In this document: positions 17,269-25,755 of the stretch, piece after piece
Layout of the letters: every line of letters begins with the position of its first letter
How positions within the stretch are numbered: the stretch's first letter is position 1
Origin: Empedobacter brevis_A
Lineage (GTDB): Bacteria > Bacteroidota > Bacteroidia > Flavobacteriales > Weeksellaceae
Assembly (NCBI RefSeq): GCF_965118635.1
Contig: NZ_CBCPHV010000012.1
Coordinates: 1 to 58,989, forward strand
DNA: 58,989 nucleotides
Direction: 5' to 3'
Notes under the pieces: model-generated
What the model saw: only the letters and a program-made list of their open reading frames with translations
Told to the model about the DNA's origin: nothing
The model's database searches: none
Program-made: the position numbers and the translations under genes

Positions 17269-17336
17269 GTATTTTTTTTATTATACCTTTATTCACTAAG
17301 TATAAAGTGCTTATACAAGCTAAAAACTGCAAATTT

Positions 17337-19160
17337 ATGAGTCATAAACTGCAAATTTTAAAGCATTTAATATCTTTTTTTATCCTTTTAAATGGATTTT
17401 TTCCTGTTTTTGCACAGGATAATATTCAAAAAAACATCAATAACATAGAAAAAAATACAATTGATGGACAGTTTGATGTTGCAGAAAAAGAATTAAATGT
17501 TTTATTAAAACAGAATAATAATAATCAATTAAATAAAGTTATCATCTATATAAACTTTGTTAACCTTTATGCAAATGAAAATGATTACAATAATGCTTTA
17601 AAATATGCTAATCTAGCTAAGGAAATAGCTGATAAAACACCAAATAAATTAGATGATTCCTATACATCTTATGCTTTTGCAAAATTGTATTTGCAAAATA
17701 GCATGTATGATAAAACTGTATATTTTTCTAACGAAGCATTAAAAACACTTAAAAAGTATCCTAACGAGAATACTCTAAGAGCAAAAATTTATTTATTGTT
17801 ATCTACCATACATTCTAGAACGGGAGTATATTCTGAAGAATATAATAATTATATTTCTAAAGCTGTTTTTTATGCAAAAGAAAGCAATTCTCCTATGGAA
17901 TTATTAGCTGCAAATACAGCTCATTCATTTATGTATTATTATAAATACTTAAGGAGTAATTCTACAGAAGATATGGAAAAAATGTTTCAGAATGCTGAAT
18001 TAAATTTAAGCATCTTAAATCAACCAAATACGAATGACATTCCAAATACAGAGGCTTGTAGAACATATGAGAATTTAGCTTATTTGATTAATTTATATCC
18101 TTATAAAAATTTAAATAATAATGAACGATATAATTTAGCTGAAAAATATATCAAATTAGCTTTAGAATATTCAAATAAAATAAACAATAATCCTGGCTTA
18201 AAATCTAGTTGTTACTCAACTTTTGCTAAAATAAAAGAGAAAAATGGAGATGAAAAGTTGGCAGAAGAATATTATTTGAAATCTTATGAGATAATCAAAT
18301 CTGATCGTAATGTTATAGAAAATAGTACAATTAATAATGTTGTTGGACTTATTTCAAATTTTTATGAAAAGAATAATCAACCAGCAAAAGCACTAAAATT
18401 CAATAAAGAATCTTTAACATACACCCAAAAGGCATATGAACAAGCGAATGAAAATAAGCGAAATGTATTAGAAGCATTCTATAATTTTGAGCGTAAAAAT
18501 GAAGAAATAAATCAATTAAAAGTCAAGAATAACAATTTCATGAAACAACGATTTTTATATTTATTTCTGATCGGAGTTTCTGTTATTGGGATTGTATCTC
18601 TTATTTACATGATTAATTACAGACAAAAATTAAATAAACAAAAAACTAATTTATTAAAAGCTGAGAAACACGAAACGGCTTTAAAATTAAAATTAGAATC
18701 TGAGGAAAAAGCACGCTTAGAAGCTGAGCAAAAGTTGATGGATTTGCAACAAAAAAAATTGCAAAAGAAAGCGCTTGCAACATCTTTACAATTAAATCAT
18801 AAGAATTCTTTTATCAGTGAACTAAAAGAAAAAATAAAAGATGATAAGAATTTTAATATTAATAAAATATTGAAAGATGAACGATTAATGGACGAAGATT
18901 TCAATAGAACTCAAGATATTATAAAAGAAGTTCATCCAGATTTTTTTAATAAATTAATTGAAGTTTCTAAAAGTAAATTAACGAATCAAGATTTAAAATA
19001 TGCCGCTTATTTGTACTTGAATATGGATAATACGCAAATCTCAAATCTTATGAAAGTTGAAACAAAAACGGTTCGAATGGCAAAATATCGTTTGAAACAA
19101 AAAATAGGATTAGATAAAGAAGTTGATTTACAAACTTTTATTCAAAATTTATTCGCATAA
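17337..19160 (+). CDS. TPR-containing transmembrane regulator with C-terminal HTH
   Basis: The chosen ATG at 17337 starts a clean signal peptide (ILLNGFFPVFAQD); the frame is open further upstream but those residues look like leader. The 607-aa product has tetratricopeptide-like helical repeats in the periplasm (about 25-395), a membrane helix at about 406-428 and a coiled coil (about 430-500, Lys/Glu/Gln-rich). A LuxR-like helix-turn-helix lies at about 548-592 (LTNQDLKYAAYLYLNMDNTQIS, then KTVRMAKYRLKQKIGL). This architecture is frequent in Flavobacteriia and suggests a one-component sensor. Ligand and targets are unknown. Spaced GTCTAC repeats upstream may be an autoregulatory site. Confidence 0.8.
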   Translation: MSHKLQILKHLISFFILLNGFFPVFAQDNIQKNINNIEKNTIDGQFDVAEKELNVLLKQNNNNQLNKVIIYINFVNLYANENDYNNALKYANLAKEIADKTPNKLDDSYTSYAFAKLYLQNSMYDKTVYFSNEALKTLKKYPNENTLRAKIYLLLSTIHSRTGVYSEEYNNYISKAVFYAKESNSPMELLAANTAHSFMYYYKYLRSNSTEDMEKMFQNAELNLSILNQPNTNDIPNTEACRTYENLAYLINLYPYKNLNNNERYNLAEKYIKLALEYSNKINNNPGLKSSCYSTFAKIKEKNGDEKLAEEYYLKSYEIIKSDRNVIENSTINNVVGLISNFYEKNNQPAKALKFNKESLTYTQKAYEQANENKRNVLEAFYNFERKNEEINQLKVKNNNFMKQRFLYLFLIGVSVIGIVSLIYMINYRQKLNKQKTNLLKAEKHETALKLKLESEEKARLEAEQKLMDLQQKKLQKKALATSLQLNHKNSFISELKEKIKDDKNFNINKILKDERLMDEDFNRTQDIIKEVHPDFFNKLIEVSKSKLTNQDLKYAAYLYLNMDNTQISNLMKVETKTVRMAKYRLKQKIGLDKEVDLQTFIQNLFA

Positions 19161-19190
19161 AAAATGTAGACAAGTTGTCTACATTTTTTT
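19161..19190. terminator. Terminator after the TPR/HTH gene
   Basis: AAAATGTAGACAA / TTGTCTACATTTT around a central G, followed by more T residues; it is also positioned to serve the convergent EEP-family gene. Confidence 0.9.
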
Positions 19191-20131
19191 TATTCTATTT
19201 TAAGCTCTGCTACAATTGGGAAATGATCAGATTTAATATTCTCTCCTCGAGAAAAATTGGTTACTTTAATTTTTTTAGAAACCCAACATTGATCAATATT
19301 TGTTCGAAAAATCGGAATAAAAGCATTCCAAGAATTATTCAATCCAAATCCTGAACGAGCATCTTTCAACTTATCTGATTGTACCAATTTGAAATTCGGC
19401 GAATAAACCGTAGAATTCAAATCTCCAATCAAAATAATATTTTCATTAGGCAAAGCATCAATTTCATTTTTCATCAATTCGTATTGCTTATTTCTTCGTT
19501 CGAAACGCGCTTGATTTGGCAAAGGAGGAACTGGATGTGTTGCTAAAATATTAACCGGTTTTGCATCTACAGAAATTTCCGCCAAAATAGAAGGATGCAT
19601 TTCATCGATATAATTTTTTGTAGCTATTTTAGTAAACGGTATTTTAGAATAAATCGCGATTCCGAAATTATTACTTCTTACTTCTTCTTTATAATAAGGA
19701 TATTCTTTTCTGATAAATTCTACATGTTTTTGCCAAGCTGGAGTTAATTCCTGTAAAACAATTACATCACTTTTTTCTTTAGCTAAATAATCTTGAAGAT
19801 GTTGAAATTCTTCATTTTGAGAAAATATATTAATTGACGTAATTTTGAAATTCGATTTTTCGCCTTTTGCATTTTCTCCAAAATAAAAATTTCCCATGTT
19901 TTGATAAACAATATATGGAATTGCAAACAAAGGAATCAACCACAAAATATTTTTCTTTTCTTGTTTTCGAATAGAATAATTGTAAATCAAACACAGAAAA
20001 AACGCAATAATCAATGCATAGATAGAATATTGCACCAACATATCAAATACAAAATACTGATAAAAGCTCTTGCTAGATAAGTAAATCCCTGCAAATACAA
20101 AAAATAAAATTCTACTCCATTTTGTTAACAT
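19190..20131 (-). CDS. Membrane-anchored endonuclease/exonuclease/phosphatase family protein
   Basis: A 313-aa protein with two or three N-terminal hydrophobic segments (within residues 1-75) and then an EEP-fold domain. Domain motifs visible are SINIFSQN, DVIVLQELTPAW (metal-binding Glu), LATHPVPP (His), ENIILIGDLNST (catalytic Asp/Asn) and the terminal SDHFPIVAEL (Asp-His). The catalytic domain should face the periplasm. Members act on DNA, sphingomyelin or inositol phosphates, and the substrate cannot be read from sequence. It is convergent with the TPR gene and divergent from purK. Confidence 0.85.
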   Translation of the reverse strand: MLTKWSRILFFVFAGIYLSSKSFYQYFVFDMLVQYSIYALIIAFFLCLIYNYSIRKQEKKNILWLIPLFAIPYIVYQNMGNFYFGENAKGEKSNFKITSINIFSQNEEFQHLQDYLAKEKSDVIVLQELTPAWQKHVEFIRKEYPYYKEEVRSNNFGIAIYSKIPFTKIATKNYIDEMHPSILAEISVDAKPVNILATHPVPPLPNQARFERRNKQYELMKNEIDALPNENIILIGDLNSTVYSPNFKLVQSDKLKDARSGFGLNNSWNAFIPIFRTNIDQCWVSKKIKVTNFSRGENIKSDHFPIVAELKIE

Positions 20132-20193
20132 CTCGTCGATACTTTTTTAATTCTCGTAAAAGTAGAAATTATATTATTCATTAACTTCGCAAT

Positions 20194-21324
20194 ATGATAA
20201 AAATCGGAATTTTAGGAGGAGGACAATTAGGATATATGTTTTTGCAAAATGCATTGCAATATCCTTGTGAGATTAGTATTTTAGATCCAGCTGCTGATGC
20301 ACCTTGCGCTCCGCATGCTCATCATTTTGTACAAGGCGATTTCAAAGATTATGAAACGGTTGTCGCATTTGGAAAAGATTTAGATGCAATCGGAATTGAA
20401 ATTGAACATGTAAATGTTGAAGCATTGCGTTATCTAAAATCTATTGGAAAACGAGTTGTTCCAGATCCTGAAGCTCTAGCGATTATCCAAGATAAAGGAA
20501 TTCAAAAAGAATTTTATGTCAATAATAATATTCCGACTGCGCCTTATTTTGAATTAGATAATTGGGAAGATTTAAAATCAAAAGAAGATATCAATTATCC
20601 TATTTTTCAAAAATCTAGAAAAGATGGATACGATGGAAAAGGTGTTCAGTTCTTAAAATCGGAAGCTGATTTGAATAAAATGCTTCAAGCGCCTTCTATT
20701 TTCGAAACTCCAGCCGATTTAGATCGTGAAATAGCTGTCGTTACAGTTGCCGATCATTTAGGAAACATTGTTACTTATCCAACAGTAGAATTTGTTATTA
20801 ATGAAGAATATAATTTGTTAGATTATTTATTAATGCCTTCTACACTTCCGAAAGAAATCACTGATCGTGCTGAACAAATTGCATATGATGTTGTAAAAGC
20901 ATTGAAATCTCCAGGAGTTTTCGCAGTTGAATTATTCTTGAACAAAGATCAATCAATTTGGGTAAACGAAACAGCTTCTCGTGTTCATAATTCTGGACAT
21001 TCAACAATTGAAGCTGCATATTCTTCACAATTCGATCAAATGTTAAGAACCTTAATGCAATTACCACTTGGATCTACAAAATTGTTCACAACTTCTGCAA
21101 TGGTTAACTTGATTGGTGCTGAAGGACAAACCGGACAAGCTGAAATAGAAAACATTGAAGAGTTATTAACAATTCCAGGAACATTTTTACATTGGTATGC
21201 TAAAACCATTACAAAACCAGGGCGAAAAATGGGACACGTTACATTGGTTAACGATGATTTAGAACAATTAAAACAAAACATAAAACAAGTAAATGCAACG
21301 GTGAAAGTCGTGGCAAAAAAGTAA
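20194..21324 (+). CDS. purK: N5-carboxyaminoimidazole ribonucleotide synthase PurK
   Basis: ATP-grasp enzyme of de novo purine synthesis that converts AIR, bicarbonate and ATP to N5-CAIR. The 376 aa begin with the dinucleotide-like IGILGGGQLGYMF. They contain the ATP-grasp lid PIFQKSRKDGYDGKGVQF (about 131-149) and the metal-binding VELFLNKDQSIWVNETASRVHNSGH block (from about 248). purE follows after five bases, the normal purK-purE order. No purine riboswitch is visible upstream. Confidence 0.95.
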   Translation: MIKIGILGGGQLGYMFLQNALQYPCEISILDPAADAPCAPHAHHFVQGDFKDYETVVAFGKDLDAIGIEIEHVNVEALRYLKSIGKRVVPDPEALAIIQDKGIQKEFYVNNNIPTAPYFELDNWEDLKSKEDINYPIFQKSRKDGYDGKGVQFLKSEADLNKMLQAPSIFETPADLDREIAVVTVADHLGNIVTYPTVEFVINEEYNLLDYLLMPSTLPKEITDRAEQIAYDVVKALKSPGVFAVELFLNKDQSIWVNETASRVHNSGHSTIEAAYSSQFDQMLRTLMQLPLGSTKLFTTSAMVNLIGAEGQTGQAEIENIEELLTIPGTFLHWYAKTITKPGRKMGHVTLVNDDLEQLKQNIKQVNATVKVVAKK

Positions 21325-21329
21325 CAATT

Positions 21330-21833
21330 ATGGTAGGAATTATAATGGGAAGTGATAGCGATTTGCCTATCATGAAACAAGCCGCTGATCTATTAACAGA
21401 ATTAAACATCCCTTTCGAATTAACTATTGTTTCTGCTCATCGTACGCCACAACGTATGTTTGATTATGCGAAAACAGCACACGAACGTGGAATAAATGTC
21501 ATAATTGCTGGCGCTGGTGGAGCTGCACATTTGCCAGGAATGGTTGCTTCGATTACGCCACTTCCTGTGATTGGAGTTCCTATTAAATCGTCAAATTCTA
21601 TTGATGGTTGGGATTCGATTTTATCTATTTTGCAAATGCCAAATGGAATTCCGGTTGCAACAGTTGCAGTAAATGCAGCAAAGAATGCAGGAATTTTGGC
21701 AGCACGTATTTTAGGTGCAACTAATCCAACTTTGCAAGAAAGATTAATCAAATATCAAGAAGATTTACAAAAAGCTGTAGAAGCAAAAATAGAGCTTGTA
21801 AAAGGCGAATATCCGAATGGGTTTGATAAGTAA
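21330..21833 (+). CDS. purE: N5-CAIR mutase PurE (class I)
   Basis: Moves the carboxylate of N5-CAIR to give CAIR. The 167 aa include the class I signature GSDSDLPIMKQAA (from residue 8), SAHRTPQRMFDYA (about 39-51) with the catalytic His, and GAGGAAHLPGMVAS (about 63-76). It is co-transcribed with purK (gap of five bases), and the presence of PurK supports the class I, N5-CAIR-using assignment. Confidence 0.96.
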   Translation: MVGIIMGSDSDLPIMKQAADLLTELNIPFELTIVSAHRTPQRMFDYAKTAHERGINVIIAGAGGAAHLPGMVASITPLPVIGVPIKSSNSIDGWDSILSILQMPNGIPVATVAVNAAKNAGILAARILGATNPTLQERLIKYQEDLQKAVEAKIELVKGEYPNGFDK

Positions 21834-21868
21834 GTTAATGATCTAGTTGTAATAATTATCAAGCTACA

Positions 21869-22393
21869 ATGAACTTTATCGAAAGTGTTTCAAATTATGT
21901 TTTAGAAAATCTCGCTGTAAAAGATTTACCTAAAATATCAATTATTGCTCTCTCTGAAAATATAAAATCTGAATCAATTTATATTTTAGCTGGAATGAGC
22001 GAAAATGATAATTCATTTGAAATTTTACAATATTTCAACAATAGCTTAGATGAATTAAATATCAAACTTCCATCTAAAATTGAATCAGCGAAAATTCTAA
22101 CGAAATACTATTTAACAGAAATCGTAACAAATCCCAATGAAGCTTTTGAAATTATGATTATTCTAGATAATGAAGTTTACAAACAAATTGATTGGGAAAA
22201 CTGTAATAGTAAATATATTGGTGAAGAATTAAAAATTGAATATTTATATACTTGGTATCGTGAAATTCAAGATTGGAAAGACAACGGAATATTATTATAT
22301 CACAATGAATTAAATAAAAAAAATCAGTTTTTGAAACTTAAAGAAAATCTTGTATTGGAAGCTGAAAAAGCACTTAAAAATCATTACAACTAA
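21869..22393 (+). CDS. Hypothetical protein, 174 aa
   Basis: A soluble, acidic, helix-rich protein without signal peptide or membrane helix. The WYREIQDWKDNGILLYHNEL block near the C-terminus (about residues 131-150) is the most distinctive part, and the rest alternates strands and helices like a small adaptor or immunity-type protein. I do not recognise the family. It lies 35 bases downstream of purE in the same direction and is closed by a good terminator. Role in purine metabolism is not implied. Confidence 0.6.
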   Translation: MNFIESVSNYVLENLAVKDLPKISIIALSENIKSESIYILAGMSENDNSFEILQYFNNSLDELNIKLPSKIESAKILTKYYLTEIVTNPNEAFEIMIILDNEVYKQIDWENCNSKYIGEELKIEYLYTWYREIQDWKDNGILLYHNELNKKNQFLKLKENLVLEAEKALKNHYN

Positions 22394-22415
22394 CAATCTA
22401 TTATTAATAATAACC

Positions 22416-22450
22416 AAAAACTCCCAAACTTATTAAGCTTGGGAGTTTTT
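22416..22450 (+). terminator. Terminator after the purKE-hypothetical cluster
   Basis: AAAAACTCCCAA (22416-22427) pairs with TTGGGAGTTTTT (22439-22450). Confidence 0.88.
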
Positions 22451-22495
22451 TTTATTAAAATCAATAATTTACTTTTTTTTAAAAAAATAACCTAT

Positions 22496-22789
22496 TTGTA
22501 ATAAAATCCTATTGGCGAACATTACAAACACATACGATTGTAATAAAATCCTATTGGCGAACATTACAAATACATACGATTGTAATAAAATCCTACTGGC
22601 GAACATTACAAATACATATGATTGTAATAAAATCCTACTGGCGAACATTACAAACACATATGATTATAATAAAATCCTACTGGCGAACATTACAAATACA
22701 TATGATTGTAATAAAATACTATTGGCGAACATTACAAACACATATGATTGTAATAAAATCCTACTGGCGAACATTACAAACACATATTG
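22496..22789. repeat. Seven tandem copies of a 42-bp repeat with internal inverted repeat
   Basis: Copies start at 22496, 22538, 22580, 22622, 22664, 22706 and 22748. They differ at only a few positions (C/T in CCTAYTGG, C/T in CAAAYACATA, G/A at the third base, C/A once). Each unit has the arms TTGTAAT and ATTACAA, 18 bases apart. The ATTACAA of one unit is 10 bases from the TTGTAAT of the next, so alternative hairpins are possible. The block lies between the terminators of two convergent genes. Frames stay open through it because 42 is a multiple of three (14-residue repeat), but there is no reason to call a gene. Copies are adjacent with no variable spacers, so this is not CRISPR. Confidence 0.95.
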
Positions 22790-22816
22790 ATTAATATAAA
22801 CGAATGTCTTATAACC

Positions 22817-22849
22817 AAAAACGCCCGAACAAATCGTTCGGGCGTTTTT
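22817..22849. terminator. Terminator of ppiD
   Basis: AAAAACGCCCGAAC / GTTCGGGCGTTTTT with loop AAATC, 14-bp stem, strong in both directions. Confidence 0.92.
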
Positions 22850-22873
22850 ATATTATATAAGAAATTTTAAATC

Positions 22874-25033
22874 TTAACGTAAAGCTCTATCGCGGTTATC
22901 AACCACATCAGCAGCTTGAATCAATGACTGTAACAATGTTTGTTGGAAACGTCCTTGTAATTGACGGTTTAAGTTATCCAAAATCATTGAACCTTTTTGA
23001 TTCTTTTGAATTTGTTGAGTTAGAGGAATAATGTAGAAAACTCCAGCATTACCAGCAATAGCTTTAGAAGATTGATTTAGTTTTACACCAAACGCAGCTC
23101 CTACAACTTTCGGCTCTAAACCAACACCTGTTAAATTAGAATTAGAGAAGTTAACTGTTGCATCTCCTTTTTTCGCTCCAAATTTAGAAACAAAAGCATT
23201 CAATCCACCATTTGCAACTTGCTCATCAACCAATTTAGCAACTTTTTCGTGCATCAAAACTGGCTCAACATATTGGCGAACTACACTTGGATGCGCTAAA
23301 CCTTTATCAAATTTTTCAACTAAATGAACAACGATATAATCTCCTGTAGAAGATGTAAATAAGTTTGTTGCTCCTTTATCTGTTTTTTTGCTAAAAGCCC
23401 ATTTTAAGATATCTCCATCCTGATCGTTTGGAATATCTTGTCCAATCGGAGCATAACGCTCGATTCCTTCTGTTGTATTATTTAAATAACCACCTTTTTT
23501 CGCGATGTTTTTAAAATCATTCAATGATTTTCCTTCAACACTCTGAACATACGTTCTTGCATTTGTAAATGCTTTTTCTGTTGTTGCTTTAGAAGGTTCG
23601 ATTGTTTTTACAATATTCGCTACTTGATAAGCCATTTTATTTTTTGCATCATCAACTTTGATAATATGGAATCCAAATTGAGATTCAACTAAATCAATTG
23701 TTCCAACTGGTTTACTAAAAATAAATCCATTGTACGTTTGGTCTAATTGATTGTTTTTTCCAACCCAACCAATGCTTCCTTTTTGTACAGCAGATGATTT
23801 ATCATCAGATTTAGTAGAAGCAACTTCTCCAAATGAAGATGGATTAGCTTTAATTTCAGCTAAAATTTGTTCAGCTAATTTTTTCGCTTCCTCTTTTGTA
23901 CGTTTCACTCCATTTCCTGCAGCACTTCCTGTGTAAGTAACTAAGATATGGCTAGATTTTACAGAATCTTTTACTTCTTTCGATTTTGAAAGTTTGTATA
24001 ATTGATAAGTATTTCCAATTTTGAAAGGTCCTCCAATTTGTCCAACTGTAGCTGTTTTCAAGAAGTTTGTAGCTTCTGGTCCTAATTGTGCTTGCTCTAA
24101 TTCTTCTTTTGTAAAATAATTCGGAATAAATGGTTTCTCAGAATTTTGAGTTACATAAATAGAATCGCTTTTAGCAGACCCAAAGGCAGCAATTGTATCT
24201 GTTACATTGTTCACATCATCATGAACAATTTGAGTTGATAAATACTTTTTGATATTTGCCAAAGAAACAGCTTCATCAGCTGCAGAAGCTCCAGCAGGGA
24301 AGTAAGTATAGCTTAATTTAACTAAACCTTCTGCTTTAAATAATTTTGGATATTTTGCTTCGTAAGCAGAAATTTCTTCGTCTGTTACTTTTACGTTTAA
24401 TTTTTTTGCCAACGTTGCATAATCTACAAATGCATACTGGATGTTTGCATTAGAGATATTATATCCTTGTTGAATATCAGCTTCTTTGTTTGTAACCGCT
24501 GTTCCTGCCATTACATACCCAAAATATTTTTGAGAAAGTAACTGTAATTTTATTTGTTCAGCAGTTTGCAACCATGCTCTATATTGTTGTTGTGCTTCAG
24601 GATTAGAAGCTGCATTTGCTTCTAGTTGAGCAATCTGTTGTTGTGCTTCTGCACCAGATGCCATTCCAAAATTTTGTGCAGTATAGCTCCAGAATTCATC
24701 ATCAGAAACTCTTAAACCTAATTTTTCAGCATGTTGTTTCAATACGCTCTGGCTAACTAAGCTATTCCATGTTTGTTGAGCAATTTGATTTGGAGTTGCA
24801 GATTGTCCTTGATTTTCATACATCTTTTGTGTTTGATCATATGCACTTTGATATTCTGCAATACCAATAGGTTCTCCGTTTACTGTACCAACTACAGACG
24901 GATCTCCTGTAAATAATTGTTTAATCTTTGAATTCTCTCCGAATAAATCTCCTGCAACGAAAGCTAACATTGCAACTCCGATTACAACGAAGATCAGCCA
25001 AGTTTTTTTACGAATTTCTCCTAAAACTGCCAT
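22874..25033 (-). CDS. ppiD: PpiD-like peptidylprolyl isomerase / periplasmic folding factor
   Basis: A 719-aa inner-membrane-anchored chaperone that helps secreted and outer-membrane proteins fold. It has one N-terminal membrane helix (about residues 11-29, WLIFVVIGVAMLAFVAGDLF), then a SurA-N-like helical domain with PIGIAEYQSAYDQTQ. A parvulin domain begins at about residue 345 (VKSSHILV, GSIGWVGKNN, FGFHIIKV), and a long C-terminal region follows. Length is normal for Bacteroidetes PpiD. It follows lptC on the same strand with a 114-base gap. Confidence 0.9.
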   Translation of the reverse strand: MAVLGEIRKKTWLIFVVIGVAMLAFVAGDLFGENSKIKQLFTGDPSVVGTVNGEPIGIAEYQSAYDQTQKMYENQGQSATPNQIAQQTWNSLVSQSVLKQHAEKLGLRVSDDEFWSYTAQNFGMASGAEAQQQIAQLEANAASNPEAQQQYRAWLQTAEQIKLQLLSQKYFGYVMAGTAVTNKEADIQQGYNISNANIQYAFVDYATLAKKLNVKVTDEEISAYEAKYPKLFKAEGLVKLSYTYFPAGASAADEAVSLANIKKYLSTQIVHDDVNNVTDTIAAFGSAKSDSIYVTQNSEKPFIPNYFTKEELEQAQLGPEATNFLKTATVGQIGGPFKIGNTYQLYKLSKSKEVKDSVKSSHILVTYTGSAAGNGVKRTKEEAKKLAEQILAEIKANPSSFGEVASTKSDDKSSAVQKGSIGWVGKNNQLDQTYNGFIFSKPVGTIDLVESQFGFHIIKVDDAKNKMAYQVANIVKTIEPSKATTEKAFTNARTYVQSVEGKSLNDFKNIAKKGGYLNNTTEGIERYAPIGQDIPNDQDGDILKWAFSKKTDKGATNLFTSSTGDYIVVHLVEKFDKGLAHPSVVRQYVEPVLMHEKVAKLVDEQVANGGLNAFVSKFGAKKGDATVNFSNSNLTGVGLEPKVVGAAFGVKLNQSSKAIAGNAGVFYIIPLTQQIQKNQKGSMILDNLNRQLQGRFQQTLLQSLIQAADVVDNRDRALR

Positions 25034-25147
25034 TGTTTTATTTTAATGTTATTTCTATAATAGGTGGCGAAAATACGACAATACATTGAATAATAAAATA
25101 GAAGAAGCGACAAGTATTCGCTTTTTTGTTAACTTTTTTAACGCAAT

Positions 25148-25753
25148 TTAGAATTTTTGATTACCATCAACATATTTGAATCCTTGATTGTTGAATAAAG
25201 TATATGTTTCTAAATCATCTGTTGCTTGCAAACCATTTTTGGCTGTTAATGAATCACCTTGGTTGCTAATTAAGTAAACTTCTTTTGATGTATAAACTGT
25301 TTTATTTTTCTTATTCCAAAATAATTGTTCGCTTTTCAACGAATCACCTTTCTCATTTACGATTATTACGTTTCCTCTACCTTCGTACATTCCAGTTACA
25401 TCACTCAACTTTGCCCAATCTGCCTGAAAATAACCTGGTTTTTCGCTTCCTTTTTGATAAAAATCAAGGTTTAAACCTTTTCTAAAAATCGTGTAAGGTG
25501 AATCTACTGTTGTAAATTCTTCAATCAATGGCGAACGCAAATTACCTGAGATTCTTCCTGAATCTCGATTGATAATATTTGCATTGATAAGTGTTCGTGT
25601 TGGAAACTCCGACTTCTTCTTATTGATAGGAGGAACTTCTTTTTTACAAGAAAAAAGCAAGACGAAAAAGCTCATCAGCCCAAATATTAGGCATGATTTG
25701 ATTAAAACTTTTTCGTTTACTTTTTTATATAATTTTTGTTTGTTCAAAATCAA
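25148..25753 (-). CDS. lptC: LPS transport protein LptC (lipoprotein form)
   Basis: A 201-aa envelope protein. The N-terminal hydrophobic segment (about 19-35) ends in LLFSCKK, a lipobox, as in Bacteroidetes LptC. The rest is a beta-jellyroll of the LptC/OstA type (FYQKGSEKPGYFQADWAK, GNVIIVNEKGDSLKSEQLFW, LISNQGDSLTAKNG). It would pass lipopolysaccharide from the LptBFG extractor to LptA. Its start lies two bases after the stop of the upstream outer-membrane protein gene, so they form an operon, with ppiD next. Confidence 0.85.
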   Translation of the reverse strand: MILNKQKLYKKVNEKVLIKSCLIFGLMSFFVLLFSCKKEVPPINKKKSEFPTRTLINANIINRDSGRISGNLRSPLIEEFTTVDSPYTIFRKGLNLDFYQKGSEKPGYFQADWAKLSDVTGMYEGRGNVIIVNEKGDSLKSEQLFWNKKNKTVYTSKEVYLISNQGDSLTAKNGLQATDDLETYTLFNNQGFKYVDGNQKF

Positions 25754-25755
25754 AA

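Noticed and set aside
17144..17332. 62-aa minus-strand open frame upstream of the TPR gene
   Set aside because: Overlaps the leader with the GTCTAC repeats, has no promoter and no plausible protein features.
20193..20194. Purine riboswitch before purK
   Set aside because: The intergenic region to the divergent gene is only 62 bases and shows no purine aptamer core.
22496..22789. CRISPR array
   Set aside because: The whole 42-bp unit is repeated with only point differences; there are no unique spacers and no cas genes nearby.
22469..22790. Open frames on both strands through the 42-bp repeats (14-residue repeat peptides)
   Set aside because: They stay open only because the period is a multiple of three; no start context, promoter or conserved feature, and the block sits between two terminators.
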